Assembly (NCBI RefSeq): GCF_013185185.1
Contig: NZ_JAAZWE010000002.1
Span: 310,001 to 374,000, forward strand
Reading direction: 5' to 3'
DNA length: 64,000 bases
From: Saccharibacillus endophyticus
GTDB lineage: Bacteria > Bacillota > Bacilli > Paenibacillales > Paenibacillaceae
The translations under genes were made by a program, and so were the position numbers. The stretch's first letter is position 1; each line of letters opens with the position of its first letter. A model generated the notes under the pieces. That model saw only the letters and a list, made by a program, of their open reading frames with translations. It had not been told where the DNA came from and searched no databases. This document shows, one piece after another, positions 16,384-23,938 of the stretch.

Positions 16384-16896
16384 ATGACCGCTGTACAGAC
16401 GACCCGAGACGAACTGTCTTTAATCAAAAGTTACCTGTTATTGACGCATATTTTGAAAACATTCGAGAACGACGCCAAAAAGCTGGAGTCCGATGCACCG
16501 ATGCAGACCTCTACTTTATATACAGAAATGATTCGCAACGCTTCCCGGTGCGCGGCTGTGCTGCTGTCGGGCATTCGCCGCGAATTCAAAAAACGAAGCA
16601 TCCGCATATGCGAAGTCAAGCACTCGGAGAAGGGCGTAGATGCCGATTATATCTGCCGCGGACTTCATGGCACCATGCATATTGATCATGCCTCTTTCCA
16701 TCATGAAGCGGATTTGCGTATGCGTGCTTATCTGGGAATTTCGACTACGGAGAACCGCTCGGCAGAACCGATCGTGACCGACTCCGGCCGTCAATCTGCC
16801 GTGCCTGTTCGCAGTTACAGTCATCGCGCATCGATCCCGGGAGCCTCAGCCAAAAAGAAGACGCCGCGTCCTTATTCGGCTGGAGCATACGCCTGA
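16384..16896 (+). CDS. Conserved-looking cytosolic protein of unknown function
   Basis: 170 residues from ATG 16384 (an in-frame ATG at 16372 has no RBS). An N-terminal helical domain (about residues 5-115, TRDELSLIKSYLLLTHILKTFENDAKKL...) resembles Bacillus YhjD-like proteins in pattern, but I am not sure of that assignment. The last 55 residues are low-complexity, basic and Ser/Ala/Pro-rich (SAKKKTPRPYSAGAYA) and probably disordered. Own promoter and a very strong terminator make this a single-gene unit. Confidence 0.7.
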   Translation: MTAVQTTRDELSLIKSYLLLTHILKTFENDAKKLESDAPMQTSTLYTEMIRNASRCAAVLLSGIRREFKKRSIRICEVKHSEKGVDADYICRGLHGTMHIDHASFHHEADLRMRAYLGISTTENRSAEPIVTDSGRQSAVPVRSYSHRASIPGASAKKKTPRPYSAGAYA

Positions 16897-16994
16897 ACAT
16901 CGCCCCCCTCTCCCTTATGTCGATCCGACCGCCATCCCCCGGCGATCGGCCGATATGGGGGGATATTAAATAAATAAAGCTATGCCCCCGCAAC

Positions 16995-17040
16995 AATAAA
17001 GCCCGGTTGCACTGAATTTTCAGTGCAACCGGGCTTTATT
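16995..17040 (+). terminator. Strong terminator, 21-bp perfect stem
   Basis: AATAAAGCCCGGTTGCACTG is followed, after a short AAT/ATT-closed loop, by its perfect complement. The T content is inside the stem (CTTTATT), so it could work in both directions. Placed about 100 bp after the stop at 16896. Confidence 0.8.
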
Positions 17041-17117
17041 ATGCTCATGTCCTACTTTCCTCACAAGCTTGTTGATCCAGAAGAATCAAACTCTGAGACG
17101 CTGATCAAAAAATCAGT

Positions 17118-17309
17118 TTAAAGTGTCGAGAAAGCCTAACGTAACTGGAAACGAGAAGACGGAGAGAAAAATTCAGTGAAAGACGCCTTTGAACTCGGAA
17201 AATTCCTTATTCAAATTCAATCCATTTTCCGAGTGAGACAGCGTCTTGAACGAATTTTTCTCGCAGTCTTCTCGCTTCCCCGCCGAAGTAACTTTATCGA
17301 CAGCTTAAA
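17118..17309. repeat. Family A palindromic repeat, copy A2
   Basis: About 190-bp imperfect palindrome between convergent genes. Outer arms TTTAAAGTGTCGAGAAAG / CTTTATCGACAGCTTAAA, middle arms ACGAGAAGAC / GTCTTCTCGCT and GAGAAAAATTC / GAATTTTTCTC, core arms GCCTTTGAACTCGGAAAAT / ATTTTCCGAGTGAGACAGC, loop of about 18 nt. The core asymmetry (TTTGAA opposite TGAGAC) is the same as in the other copies. It ends 5 bp before the stop codon of the 17314 gene. Confidence 0.88.
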
Positions 17310-17313
17310 ATAA

Positions 17314-17556
17314 TCAGTTCTCGGATTTAAGCTCGTCCAAGCTCGCCAACGGATCAATCCGTTCTTCTTTGGATGGCTGAATGATATAATTGCGATCCAA
17401 CTTGACTACGTTGCGATTAGGACGACGAATCAGGACATGCGTATCGTCCCACGCCACCACGATGCCTCTGATATCATTCTCCTTCAACCCGTCGCGAACG
17501 ACCCGAACCTTTTCCCCGGATATTCGGTAGGCATTGAGCTGCTCGTCATCGATCAT
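17314..17556 (-). CDS. Small conserved-looking protein of unknown function
   Basis: 80 residues. The central part KVRVVRDGLKENDIRGIVVAWDDTHVLIRRPNRNVVKLDRNYIIQP reads as a short all-beta domain of alternating hydrophobic residues, similar in pattern to Sm/KOW-like barrels, with charged ends. This could suggest nucleic-acid binding, but the family is not recognised. Start ATG 17556 with GGAGGGAGTCCGCA upstream. Isolated gene between repeat A2 and a terminator. Confidence 0.7.
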   Translation of the reverse strand: MIDDEQLNAYRISGEKVRVVRDGLKENDIRGIVVAWDDTHVLIRRPNRNVVKLDRNYIIQPSKEERIDPLASLDELKSEN

Positions 17557-17598
17557 TGCGGACTCCCTCCATTCTGTTTATCGTTTACCTTTTAACGA

Positions 17599-17627
17599 AA
17601 AAAGCCCGCACGCGCGTCGCGCGGGCG
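17599..17627 (-). terminator. Terminator after the 17676-18005 gene
   Basis: Leftward stem GCCCGCGCG...CGCGTGCGGGC followed by six T residues; 50 bp after the stop codon. Confidence 0.8.
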
Positions 17628-17675
17628 GACCGGTCTAAAAAGCGATGCTGGAATCTGTATTGCGGAAGAAAAAGC

Positions 17676-18005
17676 TTATTGTTGAGCCGTTTCTTTCGAA
17701 TCCGCATTTTCGAACCAGAAGTCGAGAACTTTCGCCGACATCACACGCTGTTCAACGTATTCAATCTGCTGAGGCGTGAACTCTTCTCTCCACGGGAAAG
17801 ACAATTCTTCGCACAAATCGGCGAGCGTCAGAAGTTCGGACCAGGCGACATAGCGCTTATACCAAAAGAATTGAGGATGTTCAATCATATAGGGATAAAG
17901 GTCATCAAACTCCGTGTGCTTGCAGTCGAGGGCACGTTCGAAATGTACCTTGGCATCGTTGACTTTTTTAATGAAAAATTCAGCATTTACTGTTGGATCA
18001 CTCAT
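17676..18005 (-). CDS. Conserved-looking small cytosolic protein, unknown function
   Basis: 109 residues, acidic, helical, rich in aromatic residues (YPYMIEHPQFFWYKRYVAWSELLTLADLCEELSFPW). No membrane segment, no metal motif. RBS GGAGGAAGACTAAT precedes ATG 18005. Lies with its own terminator between xpt (upstream on this strand) and the 17314 gene. I do not recognise the family. Confidence 0.75.
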   Translation of the reverse strand: MSDPTVNAEFFIKKVNDAKVHFERALDCKHTEFDDLYPYMIEHPQFFWYKRYVAWSELLTLADLCEELSFPWREEFTPQQIEYVEQRVMSAKVLDFWFENADSKETAQQ

Positions 18006-18097
18006 ATTAGTCTTCCTCCTCTCCCTACTTAAAAGGTATTATACGTAACATTATCGGAGGGGTAAAGTGGGAAATGAAGCTTTTGGCTCAAATTCTC

Positions 18098-18670
18098 TCA
18101 GTCCGCAAAAACGACCCCTTCTTCGCCCAGCGACTGGATACGAACCAGCGATTCCAGACGGATTCCCTGATCCCGCAGGCTTTGCGCGCCGGATTGGAAA
18201 CATTTCTCCACTACGATGCCCACGCCTACGAGCGTAGCTTCCGCCGAGTGAATGATTTTGACAAGACCCCGAGCGGCATCGCCGTTGGCGATGATATCGT
18301 CGATCAGCAAAACCCTGTCTTCTTTTTTAATAAACCGTTTGGGAAGCATTAAATCGGTTACGATTCCTTTTGTAAAAGAAGGCACGCGTTCCACATACGA
18401 ATCCGGATCGGCCAGCAGCGTCTTCTTGCGACGGGCGAAGATCATCGGAACACCCAGCTCAAGCGCAACGGCAAAGGCTACCGGGATACCTGAAGACTCG
18501 ACGGTCACAACTTTGGTCACGCCTTCCGCAGCGAAACGGGAAGCGAATGCGCGCCCCATCTCCATGGTCAGCGCCGGGTCAACCTGATGATTCAGGATTG
18601 CGTCCAGCTTCAATACCTGCTGCGACGCAACGACCCCTTCTAGCTTGATCCGTTCTTTTAACTCTTCCAT
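18098..18670 (-). CDS. xpt: Xanthine phosphoribosyltransferase
   Basis: 190 residues from ATG 18670, chosen because GGAGGAGAGCCT directly precedes it; the longer frame to 18784 has no RBS. PRPP-binding motif VLLIDDIIANGDAARGL (about residues 123-139) and TVESSGIPVAFAVALELGVPMIFARRK match Bacillus Xpt, which salvages xanthine to XMP. In many Firmicutes xpt follows a purine riboswitch; none is seen in the 110 bp upstream. Confidence 0.94.
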   Translation of the reverse strand: MEELKERIKLEGVVASQQVLKLDAILNHQVDPALTMEMGRAFASRFAAEGVTKVVTVESSGIPVAFAVALELGVPMIFARRKKTLLADPDSYVERVPSFTKGIVTDLMLPKRFIKKEDRVLLIDDIIANGDAARGLVKIIHSAEATLVGVGIVVEKCFQSGAQSLRDQGIRLESLVRIQSLGEEGVVFAD

Positions 18671-18722
18671 AGGCTCTCCTCCAGATACCTTTTCGGCGCG
18701 CGCGCCAGGTACGTTTTCGTAA

Positions 18723-18751
18723 AAAATAGCATTTTGTTTGATTTTTTTCAA
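18723..18751 (-). promoter_or_regulatory. Promoter of xpt
   Basis: Read leftward: TTGAAA, 17-bp spacer, TATTTT. A perfect GC palindrome GGCGCGCGCGCC follows at 18695-18706, between promoter and RBS. Confidence 0.55.
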
Positions 18752-18780
18752 GATGACACGGCATGTGCGGAATTTCAGGC

Positions 18781-19923
18781 TCAAACCGTTTGCCGGCCGC
18801 GTCCCTCGTAACTGAGGTATAATCGCTTCAGTTCGATCGCGACCCGGTTAAGCGAATAGTTCGACTTTGCTTTTTCGCACGCGGTACGAGCCAATTCATA
18901 TCGGTAAGACGGATCGACGATGACTTGCTCCAAGGCGTTGGCCAGCGCTTCGGCATCGTCGGGCGGCACAAGCAGTCCGTTCACGCCGTGTTCGATCTGT
19001 TCCGGCACGCCGCCTACGCTCGTGCCCACAAGCGCCAGACAACAGAGCGCCGCTTCGGCAAATACCGATCCGAACGCTTCTGCTCGCGAAGGCAGAACGA
19101 AGATATCGAAGAACGGCATGAATTCCTCGGGATGCAGCGTATACCCGTAAAAGATCGTATCGTCGTATACGCCGAGATCCTGCGCCATCTGTTCCAGTTC
19201 TTCGCGCGAAGGGCCGTCACCGATCAGATGCAGCACATACGGGACATTTCGCTCTTTCAGACGTGCGCAAGCCTGCAGCAGAATATCCAATCCTTTTGCA
19301 GGCACAAGGCGACAAACGGCCATCAACTGCGGAACCTCATTCTCGTGCGGCACCGGCTTGAAGCGGCGTTCGTCGTAACCGTTCGGCATGATCTTAACCT
19401 TTTCCGGATGCCGGATATGCGGAGCCATGTAACGTCGGAACGCATCGGATACGGTGATCAACTGATCCGTCTTGGCTTCCAGTTCTCCATACATGGCTAA
19501 AAGAAAACGATGTTCGGGTCCGCCTTCTTCAATCTTTCCGTTCAGCACCAACTCCCGTTCATAACTGGAGTGCGTCGTTTGCAGCACGGGCGTCTCCGGA
19601 AATACCGTCTTCATCGCCAGCGCGGCTATCGGATGATGGGCATGGATCAGATCATACGGTTTTTGCAAACGCAGACGCGTCCACCATAGGTAATCGCGAT
19701 AGGTCTGCATGTATTTTTGCACGATCGGACTGTCTCCGTACTCCGTCCAATCAAAAGTCTCGAACACGACTTCCTCGCGTCCTTTGCCCCGAATCCGCTT
19801 GGGCAGCGAAAAAATTTCCATCTCCCAACGGGCCGAAGAAAACTTCTCTTGCAGATACGGGATCATCGATGATACGCCCCCCGGCTGTTCGGGCGGAAAA
19901 AATAAAGCTTGCAGCAATCTCAC
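18781..19923 (-). CDS. Glycosyltransferase family 4 protein
   Basis: 380 residues of GT-B fold. N-terminal domain with FFPPEQPGGVSSMIPYL and HAHHPIAAL; the C-terminal Glycos_transf_1 domain has MAVCRLVPAKGLDILLQACARL, FYGYTLHPEEFMPFFDIFVLPSRAEAFGSVFAEAALC (EX7E-type motif) and GGVPEQIEHGVNGLLVPP. Retaining, nucleotide-sugar-dependent transferase; probably acts on a membrane lipid or cell-surface glycan. No other envelope genes adjacent. Confidence 0.92.
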   Translation of the reverse strand: MRLLQALFFPPEQPGGVSSMIPYLQEKFSSARWEMEIFSLPKRIRGKGREEVVFETFDWTEYGDSPIVQKYMQTYRDYLWWTRLRLQKPYDLIHAHHPIAALAMKTVFPETPVLQTTHSSYERELVLNGKIEEGGPEHRFLLAMYGELEAKTDQLITVSDAFRRYMAPHIRHPEKVKIMPNGYDERRFKPVPHENEVPQLMAVCRLVPAKGLDILLQACARLKERNVPYVLHLIGDGPSREELEQMAQDLGVYDDTIFYGYTLHPEEFMPFFDIFVLPSRAEAFGSVFAEAALCCLALVGTSVGGVPEQIEHGVNGLLVPPDDAEALANALEQVIVDPSYRYELARTACEKAKSNYSLNRVAIELKRLYLSYEGRGRQTV

Positions 19924-20059
19924 AGCCAGTCTCCCCTTCCGCTTCGCACGCTCTTTCTATATGATGATAGCCCACAAGACCGCTCAAGGTAAAGGGCAAG
20001 CGGGCTCTTTTTCCGATCGGTTGCGGTATGGAATACTTGCCGGATTGCCCGGGCAAAAG

Positions 20060-20821
20060 TTACCGATTGCGCAGCGCGTCCAATTCTTCGGAAGTCAGTT
20101 CGCGATATTCGCCGAGCGACAACGCAGGATCCAGCTGCAAAGGCCCCATCGAGATTCGTTTCAGGAACACGACCTTTTTGCCCACGGCTTCGAACATGCG
20201 CTTCACCTGGTGGAATTTGCCCTCCATGATCGTCAACCGAATATCGGTATGCGCTTCGCCTTCTTCTTCGAAATGCCGCACGATTTCAAGTTCTGCCGGC
20301 ATCGTCTCGTATCCGTCGTCCAACGTAACGCCGGCTTTAAACGCTTCGCCGTCCGTCTCGTCCACGGCGCCGAGCACTTTGGCTTCGTACGTCTTCGGAA
20401 CATGCTTGCGCGGCGACAGCAGCTCGTGCGCGAGCTGTCCGTCGTTAGTCAGCAGCAGCAGTCCTTCCGTATCCTTGTCCAGACGTCCGACCGGGAACGG
20501 TTCGAATGCCACATATTCGGCATCCAGCAGATCGACTACCGTGCGATCCCATTTATCTTCCGTAGCGGAAACCACGCCCTGCGGCTTGTTGAGCAGCAGA
20601 TAGACGAATTCCCGGTAACGCACGGATTGTCCGTCGACCTCGATCGTCGAAGCTTCAGGATCAACCTGAAGGCCGCTGTCCTTGATCGGATTACCGTCCA
20701 CGATAACGCGGCCCTGCTTGACCAGCTTTTTGCTTTCGCTGCGCGTGGCAATGCCGAGATGCGACAGTATTTTATCCACGCGCAATTTTTTTGCGCTTTT
20801 ATTGCCTGATTGGTTGCTCAT
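20060..20821 (-). CDS. RsuA-type rRNA pseudouridine synthase
   Basis: 253 residues. N-terminal S4 RNA-binding domain (LRVDKILSHLGIATRSESKKLVKQGRVIVDG) and the catalytic motif VGRLDKDTEGLLLLTNDG, where the Asp is the nucleophile. The closing KFHQVKRMFEAVGKKVVFLKRISMGPL block places it in the RsuA/RluB/E/F family; RsuA (16S psi516) is the likeliest type. ATG 20821 overlaps the upstream methyltransferase stop by 4 nt (ATGA), so the start is set by translational coupling. Confidence 0.9.
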   Translation of the reverse strand: MSNQSGNKSAKKLRVDKILSHLGIATRSESKKLVKQGRVIVDGNPIKDSGLQVDPEASTIEVDGQSVRYREFVYLLLNKPQGVVSATEDKWDRTVVDLLDAEYVAFEPFPVGRLDKDTEGLLLLTNDGQLAHELLSPRKHVPKTYEAKVLGAVDETDGEAFKAGVTLDDGYETMPAELEIVRHFEEEGEAHTDIRLTIMEGKFHQVKRMFEAVGKKVVFLKRISMGPLQLDPALSLGEYRELTSEELDALRNR

Positions 20822-22488
20822 CCGTTCCATCTCCATCCTGCCGGGTATTCGTTTTTGAGTACGCCTGCGGCCCATTTGCCCCAGCCTGCCGAGTATCCGT
20901 CGATCGATACCAGCACATAGCCTTTGGCATCTGTGCCTTCGCCGCGTTCGATGCGTTCCTCGCCGAACGTCAACGTCTCGCCTTTGAGGTAGGACACGGC
21001 CTCCGGCAGCGAGGAGCTGAGATTCAGCGACCGCGCCGATTCGCGCGGCGATAAAGCCGCCGCCAACGCGTTGGACGGCACGAAGCGGCCTCCGGCTTTG
21101 ACCATGCCGAGCTGGAAGCCCGAGCGGCGGACCTTGAGCCCGCGCAGCCGCTCCGGTTCGACCGGGCAGGCGTACGCATAGTCGCCGGAGATCAGCAGCG
21201 TGCCGAAGATCGGCACCGTGACCTGCTCGGACAGGAACTGAAGACACGCGCGGCGCACGTCGTCTTCGGACGCCTCCTCGCGGATATAGGCGTCCTGGCG
21301 GCGTCCGCGGGCTTGGCGCGCGGACTTGTCTTCGCGGCGCGGCGCAGCCGCAAAGCGGCTTTCCTGGCGGCCCTTGCCTTTAGGGCCGCCGCTTTTGCGC
21401 CCGCCCTCGGAAGGGGCGGGCAGTATTTCCCCGGCCCCGATGATCGGGCCGGAAGCCGTTCCCGCGGCGCCTTCAGCTCGCGCCGCCTTCTCCCCCGTGT
21501 GCTCCAGCACGCACACGAAATGCCCCTCGCCTTCGGCGAGATGCGGCCATATCCGCGCCGCTCGCGCCGTTTGCGCGAGCGCTTCGGGCCGCGTAAAGCC
21601 CGGCTCGCTTTGCCGAGCCTCCTGCTCAAGCAGCGGCGACAGCCAGCCGCCGCTTTCCGCCAGGCCGGCCACCCATTCCGGCCGCCCCGGAGAAAGCAGC
21701 GGCGAATGCTTCAATTCGCCTACGACGAATTCCGGATGGCGCGCCAAGAACAGCGCGATCATGGCCTCGTTCTCTTCCGGCGAGAACGTGCAGGTCGAAT
21801 AAACGATTCGCCCGCCCGGAGCGAGCATCGAAGCGACCGTATCGAGAATATCCCGCTGCATTACGGTACAGACGTCCACCGAATGCTTTTCCCATTGCCG
21901 GACGGCATCGGGATCTTTGCGGAACATGCCTTCGCCGGAGCAAGGAGCGTCGATCAGAATCTTATCGAAATACGCCGGGAACTTCTCGGCGATCCGATCC
22001 GGCGTCTCGTTCAGCACAATCGCGTTGCGAACGCCGCTCATCTCGATATTTTTCGCCAATGCCTTCGTACGCTCGGTGCTGATATCGTTCGTTACAAGCA
22101 CGCCTTGACCGCGCATCTTCGCCGCGATCTGCGTGGATTTGCCTCCGGGTGCGGCGCACAAATCCAGAACGCGATCGCCCGGCTCGGGATTCAGCGCTTC
22201 GGCCGGCTCCATGGCGCTGGGTTCCTGAATATAATAAAGGCCGGTATGGTAAAACGGATGTTTACCGGGCCGTTCATTCTCGTCCACGTAAAATCCGGTC
22301 TCGCACCATGGAATCGGCTTCAACTCGAACGGACTTGCGGCTTTGAAGTCTTCAAGTCCGATCTTGAGCATGTTCACGCGAATCCCCGCATGACGAGGCC
22401 GTTCATAGCTGGCAATAAAATCTTCGTATTCGTCTCCGAGCCAACGCTGCATGCGCGACTCGAACAACTTCGGAAGTTGGATGCTCAT
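20818..22488 (-). CDS. RsmF/NOP2-type rRNA (cytosine-C5) methyltransferase
   Basis: 556 residues. SAM motif I VLDLCAAPGGKSTQIAAKM (about 110-128), motif IV DAPCSGEGMFRKDP and motif VI STCTFSPEENE carry the two conserved cysteines of m5C methyltransferases. The C-terminal RsmF accessory domains follow from about residue 410. Between them lies an unusually long, low-complexity, Gly/Arg/Ala-rich linker (about 330-405) with very high GC content. Probably methylates 16S or 23S rRNA cytosines. Coupled to the downstream pseudouridine synthase, an rRNA-modification pair. Confidence 0.92.
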   Translation of the reverse strand: MSIQLPKLFESRMQRWLGDEYEDFIASYERPRHAGIRVNMLKIGLEDFKAASPFELKPIPWCETGFYVDENERPGKHPFYHTGLYYIQEPSAMEPAEALNPEPGDRVLDLCAAPGGKSTQIAAKMRGQGVLVTNDISTERTKALAKNIEMSGVRNAIVLNETPDRIAEKFPAYFDKILIDAPCSGEGMFRKDPDAVRQWEKHSVDVCTVMQRDILDTVASMLAPGGRIVYSTCTFSPEENEAMIALFLARHPEFVVGELKHSPLLSPGRPEWVAGLAESGGWLSPLLEQEARQSEPGFTRPEALAQTARAARIWPHLAEGEGHFVCVLEHTGEKAARAEGAAGTASGPIIGAGEILPAPSEGGRKSGGPKGKGRQESRFAAAPRREDKSARQARGRRQDAYIREEASEDDVRRACLQFLSEQVTVPIFGTLLISGDYAYACPVEPERLRGLKVRRSGFQLGMVKAGGRFVPSNALAAALSPRESARSLNLSSSLPEAVSYLKGETLTFGEERIERGEGTDAKGYVLVSIDGYSAGWGKWAAGVLKNEYPAGWRWNG

Positions 22489-22556
22489 TAAGCATTCCTC
22501 CTGTTTCTATTACTCTGTACCCGGTGGTTCGAATGATTCTCATCATTTAGGCGCAA

Positions 22557-22604
22557 AACGGCCCGCCCCGCCGCGCGGCTGCTTGCCGCGGCCCGGCGGA
22601 GCGG
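22557..22604 (-). terminator. Very GC-rich terminator after DUF309 gene
   Basis: Leftward stem GGCCCGCTCCGCCGGGCCGC with its near-complement across an AAGCA loop, then CCGTTTTG. Lies 16 bp past the DUF309 stop. Confidence 0.75.
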
Positions 22605-22619
22605 GCCTGACTGATACGT

Positions 22620-23096
22620 TCAAGAGTTTGGTTTGGCCTTCGGCCCGCGTGCGTATCCCGTACGTTGCGGCACATTCGGCCGAATCTCTTCCGCCGCGAG
22701 TTCGACCCGGGCGATAAGTTCCGGATCGAACATCTCGATTTCAAACGGATAGAAATCAAACGGCTCCTGATCGTAGCGCTCCAATTGCTTTAAATACTCC
22801 TGTGCCTGCAACACAAGCTTATCCAATCGAATGCCCAGCGCATCATCCGGGTAATTCGACAACTTGCTTACCGCACTGCGCATCATCTTCCTGGCGCCTT
22901 CAATCTTGTTGTAAGCGGGCGTGATTCCGCCGTTGCGAAAATGATACAACGCTACGGCGATCTGAAGCAGCCCCGAATATAAAGGGTCGCGACCGCGTTC
23001 CAGCCACAATTCTTCGAGCACTTCATGACACTCGAAGTAGTCGCGATCCCGATTGAAGTACACCAGGAACGCGGCAAACTTCGGTTCAACCTTCAT
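22620..23096 (-). CDS. DUF309 family protein
   Basis: 158 residues from ATG 23096. The family signature is RDYFECHEVLEELWLERGRDPLYSGLLQIAVALYHFRNGG near the N-terminus. DUF309 proteins are small helical proteins of unknown function common in Firmicutes. The start lies 11 nt inside the end of the small alarmone synthetase gene, so translation is coupled. The C-terminal extension (EEIRPNVPQRTGYARGPKAKPNS) is basic and probably flexible. Confidence 0.9.
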   Translation of the reverse strand: MKVEPKFAAFLVYFNRDRDYFECHEVLEELWLERGRDPLYSGLLQIAVALYHFRNGGITPAYNKIEGARKMMRSAVSKLSNYPDDALGIRLDKLVLQAQEYLKQLERYDQEPFDFYPFEIEMFDPELIARVELAAEEIRPNVPQRTGYARGPKAKPNS

Positions 23097-23907
23097 ATTC
23101 TTCCGGGTCTTCCTCATGCTTGGAGGCGATGATCGCTTTGATCTCGGCCATCATTTGTTTCATGCCTTCGAAATCGCGTGCCTGGAACAACTCGCCGAAC
23201 TTGGCCTGATAAGCCACGGCTTCGGCAACCAGATGATACGCATACAAGCGATGAATGGTCTTCAGCAACGTGGAGACGATGTTTGCATCATCCTCGAACA
23301 GCTTCTGCGCATCAAGAATTTCTTCGCGAATGCTGGACATTTCGCTATCGAGTACCGATGCGGCTTGCGCCGACTTTTGCAGGCGAAGGCGCATATCCCC
23401 CGGCAACCCGCCGCGATATTTATAGTTCAGGGAGTGCTCGATGGTCGCCCAGAAGTTCATGGCGAGCGTGCGAATCTGAATTTCGGCCAGCACGATCTTT
23501 TGCTCGAGCGCAGTCTGCACGGGATAACGAATAATCATATGGAAACTGCGGTAGCCGCTCTCTTTGTAATTCGTGATGTAATCCTTCTCGTACAAGACCG
23601 TCAAGTCTTTCCGAGCTCGGATGTATTCGGCCACGCGGCGGATATCTTCGACGAACTGGCACATGATGCGAATCCCGGCGATGTCTTCTATTCCTTCTTC
23701 GAGATTATCCAACGGAACGTCCAATCGTTCGGCCTTTTCCAAAATACTGGTAATCCGTTTGACTCGCCCGGTGACAAACTCGATCGGCGCGTATTCTTCA
23801 CGCTTTTTCAATTCGGATCGCATCGTTTTGAACTTGACTTTCAATTCTTCGACTGTCTGTTCATAGGGAAGCAAAAAGGTTTCCCAGTTTCTACCGTCCA
23901 TACCCAT
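23086..23907 (-). CDS. Small alarmone synthetase, YjbM/RelQ (SasB) type
   Basis: 273 residues from ATG 23907 with AGGAGG 8 nt upstream. Synthetase-only RelA/SpoT domain: SPIEFVTGRVK-like PIEFVTGRVKRI, the nucleotide motif EDIAGIRIMCQFVEDI, ESGYRSFHMIIRYP, and the acceptor-site block VLAEIQIRTLAMNFWATIEHSLNYKY. No hydrolase, TGS or ACT domains, so it makes (p)ppGpp from ATP and GTP/GDP but does not degrade it. About 60 residues longer at the C-terminus than Bacillus YjbM. Sits between pyrD and DUF309 in one leftward operon. Confidence 0.93.
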   Translation of the reverse strand: MGMDGRNWETFLLPYEQTVEELKVKFKTMRSELKKREEYAPIEFVTGRVKRITSILEKAERLDVPLDNLEEGIEDIAGIRIMCQFVEDIRRVAEYIRARKDLTVLYEKDYITNYKESGYRSFHMIIRYPVQTALEQKIVLAEIQIRTLAMNFWATIEHSLNYKYRGGLPGDMRLRLQKSAQAASVLDSEMSSIREEILDAQKLFEDDANIVSTLLKTIHRLYAYHLVAEAVAYQAKFGELFQARDFEGMKQMMAEIKAIIASKHEEDPEEYEG

Positions 23908-23938
23908 GCTATGTGCCTCCTCGTCTTCCTTCACCCTT

